This document shows, one piece after another, positions 8,674-17,676 of a DNA stretch of 64,000 nt. The notes under the pieces were generated by a model. The model made no database searches. It was not told the origin of the DNA and was given only the letters and a program-made list of their open reading frames with translations. The first letter of the stretch is position 1. The number at the start of each line of letters is the position of its first letter. A program made the position numbers and the translations under genes. Source of the DNA: JASGDC01 sp047606545 (GTDB lineage Bacteria > Actinomycetota > Actinomycetes > Actinomycetales > Micrococcaceae); assembly GCA_047606545.1 (NCBI GenBank), contig JASGEI010000020.1, positions 1 to 64,000 on the forward strand, written 5' to 3'.

Positions 8674-10295
8674 TGACTGAAGTAATTCTCGGAAAAATTA
8701 CAAAAGAAGCTTTAGATAACAATATTGATGAATTAATCAAAAATAAAATTGCTTCTCGTATTGCTAAAAAAGACTACACTATTTGGGGTAAAGAAGCAGA
8801 GGATGAAAGCTCTAAGCGTCTTGGCTGGGTTGATCTACCTGAAACTTCACAGAAGTTAGTAGAGCCAATTTTAGCTAAGAAAAAAGAGCTTAATGAAAAA
8901 GGTGTGAATCGCATTGTACTTTGTGGTATGGGTGGTTCTTCTCTAGCTCCTGAGGTAATTACTCAGACTTATGGTGTGGATTTAGTAGTTTTGGATTCAA
9001 CAGATCCAGAACAGATTCATGGTGTAGTTAGTAAAGACTTAGAAAAGACGGCTGTTGTAGTTTCTTCAAAGTCAGGTTCTACTCTTGAAACAGATTCTCA
9101 AAAGCGTACCTTTGAGAAACTATTCAAAGAAGCAAATATCGATGCTACAGAACGCATCATTATTGTTACTGATCCAGGTTCACCAATGGAAAAGAAAGCT
9201 AAAGAAGATGGTTATGCTATCTTCCAAGCTGATCCAGAAGTTGGTGGCCGCTACTCTGCCCTAACAGCATTCGGTCTAGTACCTTCAGGTCTAGCAGGAG
9301 TCGATATTAAAGAACTTCTTGACCACGCAGGTAAAGCTCGTGCGGCAGTTCTTGAAGATACCAAGGATAACCCAGCGCTTGCACTAGGTGTTGCAATGGC
9401 AGGTACCAAACCACTTCGTGACAAGACTGTACTTGTCGAAGATGGTTCAGGTATTGTTGGTTTCCCAGATTGGACAGAGCAACTAATTGCTGAGTCAACT
9501 GGTAAAGATCAAACTGGTGTTTTGCCAGTAGTAGTTAATGAAGGTGATTTTGAAACTAAGCATGAACTACCTGATACTGTAATTGCTCGGCTACAAAAGG
9601 ATGCTAAAGCTGATAATCTTGGCGATGACCAATTTGCTGTCGCTGGTTGCCTTGGTGAACAGATGTACTTATGGGAATACGCTACTGCGATTGCTGGCTA
9701 CTTATTAGGTATTAACCCATTTGACCAGCCTGATGTTGAATCTGCAAAACAAGCCGCTCGTAATCTATTAGACAAGGGTGTTTCTGAAGATACAGCTAAA
9801 CCAGTTCTTAGTGATGAAGGTGTTGAAGTTTATGCTTCTAGCCATGCTGAAAAAGTAATCTCTGGTGCAAAAACAATTGCTGAAGTAGTCGAGAAACTAA
9901 CTAGTGCTATTGACGATAAAGAAGGTTACCTAGCAATCCAGGCATACCTAGATCGTGAAAAGTATACGGAACTTGATGCAGTTCGTGAAGAAGCTGCAGA
10001 ATATGCAAAGCGCCCGGTAACATTCGGCTGGGGGCCTCGTTTCCTTCATTCTACTGGTCAATACCATAAGGGTGGAAAACCTGTTGGTGTATTCCTTCAA
10101 GTAACTGGCACTTACAATGAAGACATCGAAATTCCTGGACTTAATTTCACTTTTGGACAGGTAATTGTTGCGCAGGCTGGTGGAGATGCAAATGTACTAA
10201 ACGACCTTGGTCGTCCAGTAGTTACCTTGCATTTAACAGACACTGCTACAGGTGTTAAGACATTGACAAATACATTCGCTAACTTAAAAGGCTAG
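8673..10295 (+). CDS. pgi: Glucose-6-phosphate isomerase (Tal-Pgi type)
   Basis: 540 aa. It interconverts glucose-6-P and fructose-6-P, joining the pentose phosphate pathway to glycolysis. The sugar-phosphate-binding SIS motifs are clear: CGMGGSSLAPE (about 84-94) and VSSKSGSTLET (about 130-140), followed by QADPEVGGRYSALTAFGLVP. The sequence is of the kind found fused to transaldolase in other bacteria and next to tal in actinobacterial clusters, rather than the classic E. coli Pgi. Here tal and pgi are separate but share one base. Confidence 0.93.
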   Translation: MTEVILGKITKEALDNNIDELIKNKIASRIAKKDYTIWGKEAEDESSKRLGWVDLPETSQKLVEPILAKKKELNEKGVNRIVLCGMGGSSLAPEVITQTYGVDLVVLDSTDPEQIHGVVSKDLEKTAVVVSSKSGSTLETDSQKRTFEKLFKEANIDATERIIIVTDPGSPMEKKAKEDGYAIFQADPEVGGRYSALTAFGLVPSGLAGVDIKELLDHAGKARAAVLEDTKDNPALALGVAMAGTKPLRDKTVLVEDGSGIVGFPDWTEQLIAESTGKDQTGVLPVVVNEGDFETKHELPDTVIARLQKDAKADNLGDDQFAVAGCLGEQMYLWEYATAIAGYLLGINPFDQPDVESAKQAARNLLDKGVSEDTAKPVLSDEGVEVYASSHAEKVISGAKTIAEVVEKLTSAIDDKEGYLAIQAYLDREKYTELDAVREEAAEYAKRPVTFGWGPRFLHSTGQYHKGGKPVGVFLQVTGTYNEDIEIPGLNFTFGQVIVAQAGGDANVLNDLGRPVVTLHLTDTATGVKTLTNTFANLKG

Positions 10296-10298
10296 GAC

Positions 10299-11840
10299 AT
10301 GGCAGAAAATTTCAAATCTCCGACTAATCCTTTAAAGGACTCTAGAGATAGGCGTATTAAAAGGATCGCAGGTCCTTCATCGCTAGTTATCTTTGGTGTT
10401 ACTGGTGACTTATCGCGTAAGAAGCTTATGCCCGCGGTTTACGACCTCGCAAACCGCGGCTTGCTTCCGCCAAGCTTTGGTCTAGTTGGTTTTGCTCGTA
10501 AAGACCACGATGACGATAACTTCGCAGAAATTGTGAAAGCATCAGTAAAAGAACACGCTCGTACCCCATTTAACGAGGAAGTTTGGAAACAACTTGCTAA
10601 GGGTATTCGTTTCGTTCAAGGTAATTTTGACGATGATGAAGCATTCAAAAACTTGAAAGAAACTCTTGCTGAATTAGATGAAAAACAAGGTACAAAGGGT
10701 AATCACGCTTTCTACTTATCTATTCCGCCTAAATTATTCGAAGAAGTTTGTACTAAACTTTCAAAACATGGGCTTGCACAAGAAACTGATGAAAATTGGC
10801 GACGTGTAGTAATTGAAAAACCTTTTGGACACGATTTAGAATCTGCTCAAGAGCTAAACCGTATTGTTGAAAAGGTATTTCCTCCTGACAACGTATTCCG
10901 CATTGATCATTATCTTGGTAAAGAAACAGTGCAGAATATTTTGGCATTACGCTTTGCAAACCAAATGTTTGAACCACTATGGAATTCAGATAACGTAGAT
11001 CACGTACAAATTACCATGGCTGAAGATATCGGTATCGGTGGTAGAGCTGCGTATTACGATGGCGTCGGTGCTGCTCGTGACGTAATACAAAACCATTTAT
11101 TACAGCTATTTGCCTTGACTGCGATGGAAGAACCCGTTGCTTTTGATGCAGAAAATCTGCGTATCGAAAAAGAGAAGGTACTTTCAGCAGTTACCTTACC
11201 TCGTAACTTGGCAAAACACACTGCTCGTGGTCAATATGGCGGCGGCTGGCAAAGTGGTGAGAAAGTTGTTGGGTATCTTAACGAAGAAGGTTTCTCTAAA
11301 GAATCTACTACTGAGACATTTGCAGCAATCCGTTTAGACGTTAATACTCGTCGCTGGGCAGATACACCATTTTACTTACGTACTGGTAAGCGTCTAGGCC
11401 GAAGGGTTACCGAAATTGCTTTGATTATGCGGAAGAAACCTACTGGTTTATTCAAGAATCTTGATGAAACAGGTTTCGGTCAAAATGCAATTGTATTACG
11501 AATCCAGCCTGACGAAGGTGTAACGATTCGCTTCGGTTCTAAAGTTCCTGGAACTGAAATGGAAGTACGTGATGTTACTATGGACTTCGGTTATAGCCAC
11601 GCATTTACTGAAACAAGTCCAGAAGCTTATGAGAAGTTGATTCTTGATGTACTACTAGGTGAAGCACCATTATTCCCACGCCACAGAGAAGTTGAACTTT
11701 CTTGGAAAATTCTTGATCCAATCGAGAAGCATTGGGCAAAGCGTGAAGAGAAAATTGAGACATATGCTCCAGGTAGCTGGGGTCCTCAAAGCTCTGAGGA
11801 TATGATGACTCGTGACGGACGTACTTGGAGGCGACCATGA
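10299..11840 (+). CDS. zwf: Glucose-6-phosphate 1-dehydrogenase
   Basis: 513 aa, the usual length. It oxidises glucose-6-P to 6-phosphogluconolactone with NAD(P)+. The dinucleotide-binding IFGVTGDLSRKK (31-42) and the active-site signature RIDHYLGKE (201-209) are intact. It starts 3 nt after the pgi stop, with an AGGA-containing ribosome site inside the end of pgi. Its stop overlaps the opcA start as ATGA, which fits the known need of actinobacterial Zwf for OpcA. Confidence 0.97.
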   Translation: MAENFKSPTNPLKDSRDRRIKRIAGPSSLVIFGVTGDLSRKKLMPAVYDLANRGLLPPSFGLVGFARKDHDDDNFAEIVKASVKEHARTPFNEEVWKQLAKGIRFVQGNFDDDEAFKNLKETLAELDEKQGTKGNHAFYLSIPPKLFEEVCTKLSKHGLAQETDENWRRVVIEKPFGHDLESAQELNRIVEKVFPPDNVFRIDHYLGKETVQNILALRFANQMFEPLWNSDNVDHVQITMAEDIGIGGRAAYYDGVGAARDVIQNHLLQLFALTAMEEPVAFDAENLRIEKEKVLSAVTLPRNLAKHTARGQYGGGWQSGEKVVGYLNEEGFSKESTTETFAAIRLDVNTRRWADTPFYLRTGKRLGRRVTEIALIMRKKPTGLFKNLDETGFGQNAIVLRIQPDEGVTIRFGSKVPGTEMEVRDVTMDFGYSHAFTETSPEAYEKLILDVLLGEAPLFPRHREVELSWKILDPIEKHWAKREEKIETYAPGSWGPQSSEDMMTRDGRTWRRP

Positions 11841-12763
11841 TAATTAAACTTCCTAATACCACTACTACTGAAGTTGGCAAGAAACTTGTCGAACTGCGTA
11901 AAGAAAGCGGTGTAGTTGCTCTTGGTCGGGTATTGACATTATTAGTCGTCACTGAAAAAGGGCATGAAGACGAAGCAATTAATGCAGCGAAAGAAGCAAG
12001 CCATGAGCACCCTTGTCGTGTAATTGTATTTGCTTCAAACAGTAAGAAAAAAGAAACTGGTATTAATGCTGAACTTCGTTTAGGCTCTGATGCTGGTGCT
12101 TCTGAAATCGTGATTTTGGAAACTGCGGGTGAACTAATTCATGAAAAGACTAGTCTAGTGAGTAACTTGTTACTACCGGACTCTCCTATCGTGACTTTCT
12201 GGCCAGATGAATTCCCTGGAAATCTTTCTACTACTTCATTAGGTAAAATTTCACAGCGTCGTATTACTGATTCTGCAAATGCTGAGAAGCCTTTTGAAGC
12301 CCTTGAAGAACTTGCTGAATTCTATACTGATGGCGATACTGACTTTGCCTGGACACGTTTAACCTACTGGCGAGAACAGTTAGTAGCTGTTTTCAATAGT
12401 GTTAAAAACACAAAGGTGAAATCAATTACTGTAGAAAGTTCATTAAAGTCCCCACGTTCATATTTACTAGCTGCATGGCTTGGTTTTGCTTTTAAACAAA
12501 AAGCAGTTTTGAAAGGCCATAAAGATGCAGAGGGTATTATGAGCGTAACAGTTGAAACTACTGAAGGCGAAGTGCGTATCTCACGTACTAAGGATGATGA
12601 AATAGCTGAGTTAGAACAGCCAAATGAACGCCCACAAAATATTAACCTACCCCACCGTAAACTTGCAGATTGCTTAGCTGAGGAGCTACGCCGTATGGAT
12701 GCTGACGAAGTATATGGTGAGACCTTAACAAAAGGTCTACGGTATGTTGAGTTACCAAAGTAA
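11837..12763 (+). CDS. opcA: OpcA, glucose-6-phosphate dehydrogenase assembly protein
   Basis: 308 aa from ATG 11837, which overlaps the zwf stop (ATGA) and is preceded by GGAGG at 11827-11831; the frame extends to a TTG at 11825, but that lies inside the ribosome site. OpcA is an allosteric or assembly partner of Zwf in actinobacteria and cyanobacteria. The family pattern is visible: N-terminal LPNTTTTEVGKKLVELR, central LLLPDSPIVTFWPDEFP, and a C-terminal LADCLAEELRRMDADEVY. The zwf-opcA pair is a good marker that this genome is actinobacterial. Confidence 0.93.
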   Translation: MIIKLPNTTTTEVGKKLVELRKESGVVALGRVLTLLVVTEKGHEDEAINAAKEASHEHPCRVIVFASNSKKKETGINAELRLGSDAGASEIVILETAGELIHEKTSLVSNLLLPDSPIVTFWPDEFPGNLSTTSLGKISQRRITDSANAEKPFEALEELAEFYTDGDTDFAWTRLTYWREQLVAVFNSVKNTKVKSITVESSLKSPRSYLLAAWLGFAFKQKAVLKGHKDAEGIMSVTVETTEGEVRISRTKDDEIAELEQPNERPQNINLPHRKLADCLAEELRRMDADEVYGETLTKGLRYVELPK

Positions 12764-12782
12764 AGATATCGAGACAACAATA

Positions 12783-13520
12783 ATGACAAAAGATATTATT
12801 CGTCATCCTGATGAGGATGCACTAAAAGAAGATATAGCTACTCGCACTATCAAAGAGCTTGTTGCAGTGCAAGCTAAAGGTGACGAACCACATTTCGTCC
12901 TAACTGGTGGCACTATAGGTATTGCTGTACTAGAAGCTATTGCTGAACATAAAAATCTTAAAGATGTCAATTGGCAAAAGGTACATTTCTGGTGGGGTGA
13001 TGAAAGGTTTGTTGCTGCAGATAGTGCAGATCGTAACGCACTACAAGCATACGATGCATTACTAAGCCACATCGACATTGATCAAGAAAAAGTATACGAA
13101 TTCCCTGCTACTGATGATTTTGAAAATTTAGATGATGCTGTTGATGCTTTCAACAAGCAAATTTCAGAAAATTTCTCAAACCCAGTTGCATTTGATTTAG
13201 TATTCCTTGGCATGGGTCCTGACTCACATGTTGCATCATTGTTCCCAGGTAAAGCAAATTTGAAAGTAAAAGAGATTACTACGTTACCTGAGAAAAACTC
13301 ACCTAAACCACCACCTGAACGGTTAACCATGAGTATGCCGATGATTAACAATGCTAAGAAAGTATGGATACTAGTTTCTGGCGAAGGTAAAGCTGAAGCA
13401 GTTAAGGAATCTCTATCTGCTGAAGCTACTATTGAAACCAATCCAGCTGCTGCGGCCTCAGGTACCGAAGAGACACTTTGGTTAGTTGATGAAGCTGCTG
13501 TATCACAACTTAAGTCCTAA
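12783..13520 (+). CDS. pgl: 6-phosphogluconolactonase
   Basis: 245 aa from ATG 12783 (MTKDIIRHPDEDALK), which matches the family N-terminus; the frame is open to ATG 12744 inside opcA, but that adds 13 unrelated residues. The ribosome site is weak, so coupling to opcA is likely. It hydrolyses 6-phosphogluconolactone to 6-phosphogluconate. Motifs: LTGGTIG, HFWWGDERFV, and FDLVFLGMGPDSHVASLFPG. It is the last gene of the operon, followed by a strong terminator. No 6-phosphogluconate dehydrogenase gene is seen in the window. Confidence 0.95.
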   Translation: MTKDIIRHPDEDALKEDIATRTIKELVAVQAKGDEPHFVLTGGTIGIAVLEAIAEHKNLKDVNWQKVHFWWGDERFVAADSADRNALQAYDALLSHIDIDQEKVYEFPATDDFENLDDAVDAFNKQISENFSNPVAFDLVFLGMGPDSHVASLFPGKANLKVKEITTLPEKNSPKPPPERLTMSMPMINNAKKVWILVSGEGKAEAVKESLSAEATIETNPAAAASGTEETLWLVDEAAVSQLKS

Positions 13521-13540
13521 TTAATTAGTACATTTTGTTA

Positions 13541-13585
13541 ACCCCACTTACTGATACTGAATTTATCTAGTAAGTGGGGTTTTTA
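13541..13585 (+). terminator. Rho-independent terminator of the tkt-pgl operon
   Basis: A perfect 12-bp stem, ACCCCACTTACT (13541-13552) with its complement (13569-13580), a 16-nt loop, then TTTTT. It begins 20 nt after the pgl stop. Confidence 0.9.
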
Positions 13586-13618
13586 TTGAGTAGATTTTCT
13601 TATGAAAAAGAACAAAAT

Positions 13619-13666
13619 ATATCTAAAGTCTTATTTTAGCTTATATCTAAAGTCTTATTTTAGCTG
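13619..13666. repeat. 24-nt tandem duplication
   Basis: Two adjacent copies (13619-13642 and 13643-13666) of a 24-nt unit beginning ATATCTAAAGTC, identical at 23 of 24 positions. Each unit can form a small CTAAA/TTTAG hairpin. It lies in non-coding DNA between converging operons. Confidence 0.85.
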
Positions 13667-13741
13667 TTGTGAATTGTTAGAAAATACAGGATTAATAAAG
13701 GCTTAAAACGGTCAAATCAGAAGCAGTAACTTTAAAAGGGT

Positions 13742-13778
13742 AAAGGGTAGGATGACATATTCTATCATCCTACCCTTT
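13742..13778. terminator. Strong stem-loop, probable (bidirectional) terminator
   Basis: A perfect 14-bp stem (AAAGGGTAGGATGA with its complement at 13765-13778) and a 9-nt loop, followed on the + strand by a T-rich run. It lies between the converging pgl and secG operons, so it may be a backup terminator. The transcript it ends is not certain. Confidence 0.55.
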
Positions 13779-14063
13779 GGTTTTGTGTTTATTTAGGGTT
13801 TACTGTATTTGGGTATACAGCAGAATGAGCCGGTTTAAATGTTAAGAGCAAATATAAATTACAAAAATAATAGGCATTCATCTACTTCATCGTAAAATAT
13901 AAAAAGCTAAAAATTTCCTAACAACTTAAGCCATTAGATACTAGTATAAACTATTTAAACTATATTGTTGAGTTTTAACATCAAAGTTTTTAAAAAATTC
14001 AAAAAGTATATTACTATCTACACAATTAATGAACTCTAGTATTATTAAAATTTAGGATAAATA

Positions 14064-14097
14064 AAAAGTGCCCTGATATTTCTACCAAGACACTTTT
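14064..14097 (-). terminator. Terminator of the pgk-tpiA-secG operon
   Basis: Read on the minus strand, about 12 bp pair (AAAAGTGTCTTG with CAGGGCACTTTT, two G-U pairs) around a 10-nt loop, followed by a T-rich run. It starts 22 nt after the secG stop. Confidence 0.8.
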
Positions 14098-14118
14098 AAA
14101 ATAATTTAGACTTTTAAA

Positions 14119-14373
14119 CTAACTACCTTGAATCTTCATCAGAATACCTAGACTCACAATTACCATAAGCCAAATAATACCTAGGACTACGGTAATGCGA
14201 TTAAGGTTACGCATCGCGACACCTGATGAATTTAGGTTAGAAGTAACACCACCGCCAAACATATCTGACAGTCCGCCACCTTGACCTTTGTGAAGCAAAA
14301 TCATAAGTGTCAATAGTACACTAGAAATCGCTAGCAGTACTTGTAAGATTGTTTTAATAACATCAAGATTCAT
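14119..14373 (-). CDS. secG: Protein translocase subunit SecG
   Basis: 84 aa, typical for SecG. Two hydrophobic segments (about 5-27 and 58-79) flank the conserved loop LHKGQGGGLSDMFGGG. It is part of the SecYEG channel in the inner membrane. It is the last gene of the pgk-tpiA-secG operon, 11 nt after tpiA, the standard actinobacterial position. Confidence 0.95.
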   Translation of the reverse strand: MNLDVIKTILQVLLAISSVLLTLMILLHKGQGGGLSDMFGGGVTSNLNSSGVAMRNLNRITVVLGIIWLMVIVSLGILMKIQGS

Positions 14374-14384
14374 AAAACCCTAAC

Positions 14385-15167
14385 TTAAGCTGTTGGAGCA
14401 CTTTCAGCTATTTTAACAAAGTCTACCTCATCAAGGCTAGCACCTCCGACTAAAGCACCGTCAACATCTTCTTGACCAATGATTTCATCAGCATTACTAC
14501 CCTTTACAGAGCCACCGTAAAGAATACGCATTTTCTCAGCAGTTTCCTCATCATGAATTTCAACAATCTCTTTACGAATTGCTGCTGCCATTTCTTGGGC
14601 ATCTTCAGCTGTGGCAACTTCACCAGTGCCAATAGCCCATACTGGTTCGTAAGCGATAACTACATCAGCTAGCTCTTCAGGAGTTAACTGTGCTACTACT
14701 GCTTTAACTTGAGCTAGCGTGTACTTAACATGATTCTTTGCTTGACGCTCTTCTAGTGGCTCACCTACACAAAGTACCGTAACTAATTTAGCTGCAATAG
14801 CTGCTTTAGTCTTGGCTAGTGCGTCAGCATCTGTTTCATGATGCAAAGTACGACGTTCACTATGTCCCACAAGCACATAAGTACAACCAAGCTTTGTTAA
14901 GAAACTAGCTGGAATATCACCAGTAAAAGCACCATTAGCTTCTGCAGAAAGATCCTGTGCACCGTAAGCTGGAGCACCATCAAGATCATGAGAAACTACC
15001 TGGATTGAACGTAGATCAGTAAATGGTGGGAAAACAACTACTTCTGTCTTGTTATAGTTGATACCAGCACCTTCTAAACCATCAGAAAGTTTCTGGAAGA
15101 AGTTAGTAGCTTCTTCGTGGTCTAGATTCATTTTCCAGTTACCTGCAATAAGTGGTTTACGTGTCAT
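14385..15167 (-). CDS. tpiA: Triosephosphate isomerase
   Basis: 260 aa. It interconverts dihydroxyacetone phosphate and glyceraldehyde-3-P. Catalytic residues are all visible: K12 (AGNWKMN), H102 (VLVGHSERR) and E174 (AYEPVWAIGTG), together with the phosphate-binding YGGSVK near the C-terminus. It is 23 nt downstream of pgk, with a GAGGAAAT ribosome site. Confidence 0.97.
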   Translation of the reverse strand: MTRKPLIAGNWKMNLDHEEATNFFQKLSDGLEGAGINYNKTEVVVFPPFTDLRSIQVVSHDLDGAPAYGAQDLSAEANGAFTGDIPASFLTKLGCTYVLVGHSERRTLHHETDADALAKTKAAIAAKLVTVLCVGEPLEERQAKNHVKYTLAQVKAVVAQLTPEELADVVIAYEPVWAIGTGEVATAEDAQEMAAAIRKEIVEIHDEETAEKMRILYGGSVKGSNADEIIGQEDVDGALVGGASLDEVDFVKIAESAPTA

Positions 15168-15190
15168 ATTAATTATTTCCTCTTCTAAAA

Positions 15191-16411
15191 TTAATCCTGT
15201 AATACGGCAATACCTGGTAGTTCTTTACCTTCAAGAAGTTCAAGACTAGCGCCGCCACCAGTTGAAATATGTCCAAAGTCTGAATCAGCAAAACCAAGGT
15301 TACGGACAGCTGAAGCTGAGTCTCCGCCACCGATTACACTGAAAGCATCAGATTCTTTGATAGCTTTGGCAAGAGCTATAGTACCATTAGCAAATTTCTT
15401 AAATTCGAATACTCCAAGAGGACCGTTCCAAAAAATTGTCTTAGCTTTTGCGATTTCTTTAGCAAATAGTTCACTCGTCTTCTCCCCGACGTCCATACCA
15501 GTTGCTTTTTCACCGTACTTAGTCTTTTCAAGTGCATCAACATCAGCTGTTTCAGCACCAGCGTCGGCGTCAAATTCTTCTGCCATTACTACATCTTCAG
15601 GTAATACTACTTTAGCTCCGCCTTCTTTACTCTCATTAACGATGCGCTTTGCCGTATCAATCATGTCTTCTTCAAGAAGTGAAGTTCCAATATCATAACC
15701 TTGCGATTTCAAGAAAGTATATGACATTCCGCCACCGATGAGAATAGTATCAGCCTTTGGTAGTAAGTTTTCAATAACGTTAAGCTTGTCAGAAACTTTA
15801 GCTCCACCAAGTACTACCAAATATGGATGTTCTGGGTTTTCAGTAACTTTAGAAAGCTCTACAATCTCTTTTTCAACTAATAACCCTGCAGCACTTGGAA
15901 GTAACTTAGCAACATCATAAACAGAAGCTTGCTTACGATGTACTACACCGAAACCATCTGAGACATATACATCAGCTAGGCTTGCAAGTTGTTTAGCGAA
16001 TTCACTACGCTCTTCTTCATCTTTTGAAGTTTCGCCAGCATTAAAACGTAGATTTTCTAAAAGAACAATGTCACCATTTTTCATGTTTCCAGTAGCTTCT
16101 TTAGCTGAATCTCCAACAGTATCCTTTGCCATTACTACGTCAACACCAGATAGTTCAGAAAGACGCTTAGCAACTGGCTTTAACGAATACTTTTCTTCTG
16201 GAGTACCTTTAGGACGTCCTAGATGGGCGCAAATAACCACTTGTGCATTAGCATCAAGCAATGTCTTGATAGTTGGAAGTGAAGCCTTAATACGGCCGTC
16301 ATCTGTAATTTTAGTACCGTCAAGTGGCACATTGAAGTCACTACGGACGAGTACTTTCTTGCCGTCTAAGTTTCCTAAATCTTTAATACTACGAAGCTGT
16401 TTATTCGACAT
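15191..16411 (-). CDS. pgk: Phosphoglycerate kinase
   Basis: 406 aa. It makes ATP from 1,3-bisphosphoglycerate. The N-terminal signature KKVLVRSDFNVPLD, the substrate loop AHLGRPKG, and the C-terminal nucleotide site (FWNGPLGVFE and SVIGGGDSASAV) are intact. It is the first gene of pgk-tpiA-secG, separated from gap by a terminator, so it probably has its own promoter in the 95-nt gap. Confidence 0.97.
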   Translation of the reverse strand: MSNKQLRSIKDLGNLDGKKVLVRSDFNVPLDGTKITDDGRIKASLPTIKTLLDANAQVVICAHLGRPKGTPEEKYSLKPVAKRLSELSGVDVVMAKDTVGDSAKEATGNMKNGDIVLLENLRFNAGETSKDEEERSEFAKQLASLADVYVSDGFGVVHRKQASVYDVAKLLPSAAGLLVEKEIVELSKVTENPEHPYLVVLGGAKVSDKLNVIENLLPKADTILIGGGMSYTFLKSQGYDIGTSLLEEDMIDTAKRIVNESKEGGAKVVLPEDVVMAEEFDADAGAETADVDALEKTKYGEKATGMDVGEKTSELFAKEIAKAKTIFWNGPLGVFEFKKFANGTIALAKAIKESDAFSVIGGGDSASAVRNLGFADSDFGHISTGGGASLELLEGKELPGIAVLQD

Positions 16412-16468
16412 CGTATTCTTCCTCTTTTTGTAGAAATATTTATTAGTTTTTAATGCTTATAAAAGAAA

Positions 16469-16499
16469 AAGGTGCCACTGCCTTAGACAGTGACACCTT
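16469..16499 (-). terminator. Terminator after gap
   Basis: On the minus strand a 12-bp stem (AAGGTGTCACTG with CAGTGGCACCTT, one G-U), a 7-nt loop, then TTTCTTTT. It is 7 nt after the gap stop and separates gap from pgk. Confidence 0.88.
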
Positions 16500-16506
16500 C
16501 ATTCAA

Positions 16507-17514
16507 TTAAAGGCTTTTGCCAACTAGGTCTGTAAGATCAACTAGGCGGTTAGAGTAACCCCATTCGTTGTCGTACCAACCGATAACCTTAGCCTGATTA
16601 CCGATAACCTTAGTTAGACCAGAATCGAAAATACAAGAAGCTGGATCTGTAGTAATATCGCGAGATACTAGTGGTTCTTCACTGTAGTGCAAGTAACCCT
16701 TTAGTGGACCATCTTCAGCAGCCTTCTTGTAAGCTGCATTAATTTCTTCCGCACTAGCTTCTTTTTCAAGCTCAACAGTTAGGTCAGTCGCAGAACCTGT
16801 TGGGATTGGCACACGCATTGCGAAACCATCAAGTTTACCCTTAAGTTCTGGAAGTACTAGACCGATTGCTTTAGCTGCACCAGTTGAAGTAGGCACAATG
16901 TTCAAAGCAGCTGCACGAGCACGACGCATATCAGAGTGTGGACCATCTTGTAGGTTCTGATCAGCAGTGTATGCATGAACTGTAGTCATAAGACCCTTAA
17001 CGACACCAAATTCATCGTTAATAACTTTTGCCAAAGGACCTAGACAGTTAGTAGTACAAGAAGCATTAGAAATAATAGTGTGTTTCTCTGCATCGTAATC
17101 ATGGTCATTTACACCCATTACGATAGTGATGTCTTCGTTCTTAGCAGGAGCAGAAATCAAAACTTTCTTTGCACCAGCTTCAACGTGCTTCTTAGCCGCT
17201 TCAGCGTCTGTAAAGAAACCAGTTGATTCGATTACGATATCCACCTTTAAGTCTTTCCATGGAAGATCTGCTGGATCTTTTTCAGCGAATACCTTGAAAG
17301 AATCATCATCAACAGCGATGCTATCGCCATCAACGCTAACCTTAGCGTCTAATTTTCCAAGAATTGAATCATACTGAAGCAGGTGAGCTAGAGTATCTGG
17401 GCTTGTTAGGTCATTGATTGCAACGATATCAATATCAGCACCAGCTGCATGAGCTGCGCGGAAGTAGTTACGACCAATACGACCAAAACCATTAATAGCA
17501 ACGCGTGTAGTCAC
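16507..17514 (-). CDS. gap: Type I glyceraldehyde-3-phosphate dehydrogenase
   Basis: 335 aa. NAD-dependent oxidative phosphorylation of glyceraldehyde-3-P. The Rossmann motif INGFGRIGR (8-16) and the active-site ASCTTNC with C153 are present. It is monocistronic: a terminator follows it and a second one precedes it after sodA. In most relatives gap follows whiA directly; here sodA lies between. Confidence 0.97.
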   Translation of the reverse strand: MTTRVAINGFGRIGRNYFRAAHAAGADIDIVAINDLTSPDTLAHLLQYDSILGKLDAKVSVDGDSIAVDDDSFKVFAEKDPADLPWKDLKVDIVIESTGFFTDAEAAKKHVEAGAKKVLISAPAKNEDITIVMGVNDHDYDAEKHTIISNASCTTNCLGPLAKVINDEFGVVKGLMTTVHAYTADQNLQDGPHSDMRRARAAALNIVPTSTGAAKAIGLVLPELKGKLDGFAMRVPIPTGSATDLTVELEKEASAEEINAAYKKAAEDGPLKGYLHYSEEPLVSRDITTDPASCIFDSGLTKVIGNQAKVIGWYDNEWGYSNRLVDLTDLVGKSL

Positions 17515-17622
17515 GAGTATCTCCTAAAATTTTAATCTAGAGGAATTATTATTTTTCCATTAATATTCTACCTTATTCCCCACATAAAAGCAGAGTAATA
17601 AGGATATTTTCAGCAATATATA

Positions 17623-17659
17623 AAAATTGTGGTTAAACGACAAGCTTAACCACAATTTT
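17623..17659 (-). terminator. Terminator after sodA
   Basis: A perfect 14-bp stem (AAAATTGTGGTTAA and its complement) with a 9-nt loop, ending in a T-run on the minus strand, 17 nt after the sodA stop. Confidence 0.88.
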
Positions 17660-17676
17660 CTAGTGCTTCACTAAAA

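Larger units (their letters stand above)
13521..14118. other. 598-nt non-coding stretch between converging operons
   Basis: It holds the pgl terminator, the 24-nt tandem duplication, a 14-bp stem-loop and the secG-side terminator. Between 13779 and 14063 the sequence is very AT-rich, with no ORF, tRNA or convincing RNA structure that I can see. Confidence 0.7.

Noticed and set aside
13619..13666. Possible mini-CRISPR from the 24-nt repeat
   Set aside because: The two copies are directly adjacent with no spacer, and no cas gene is present.
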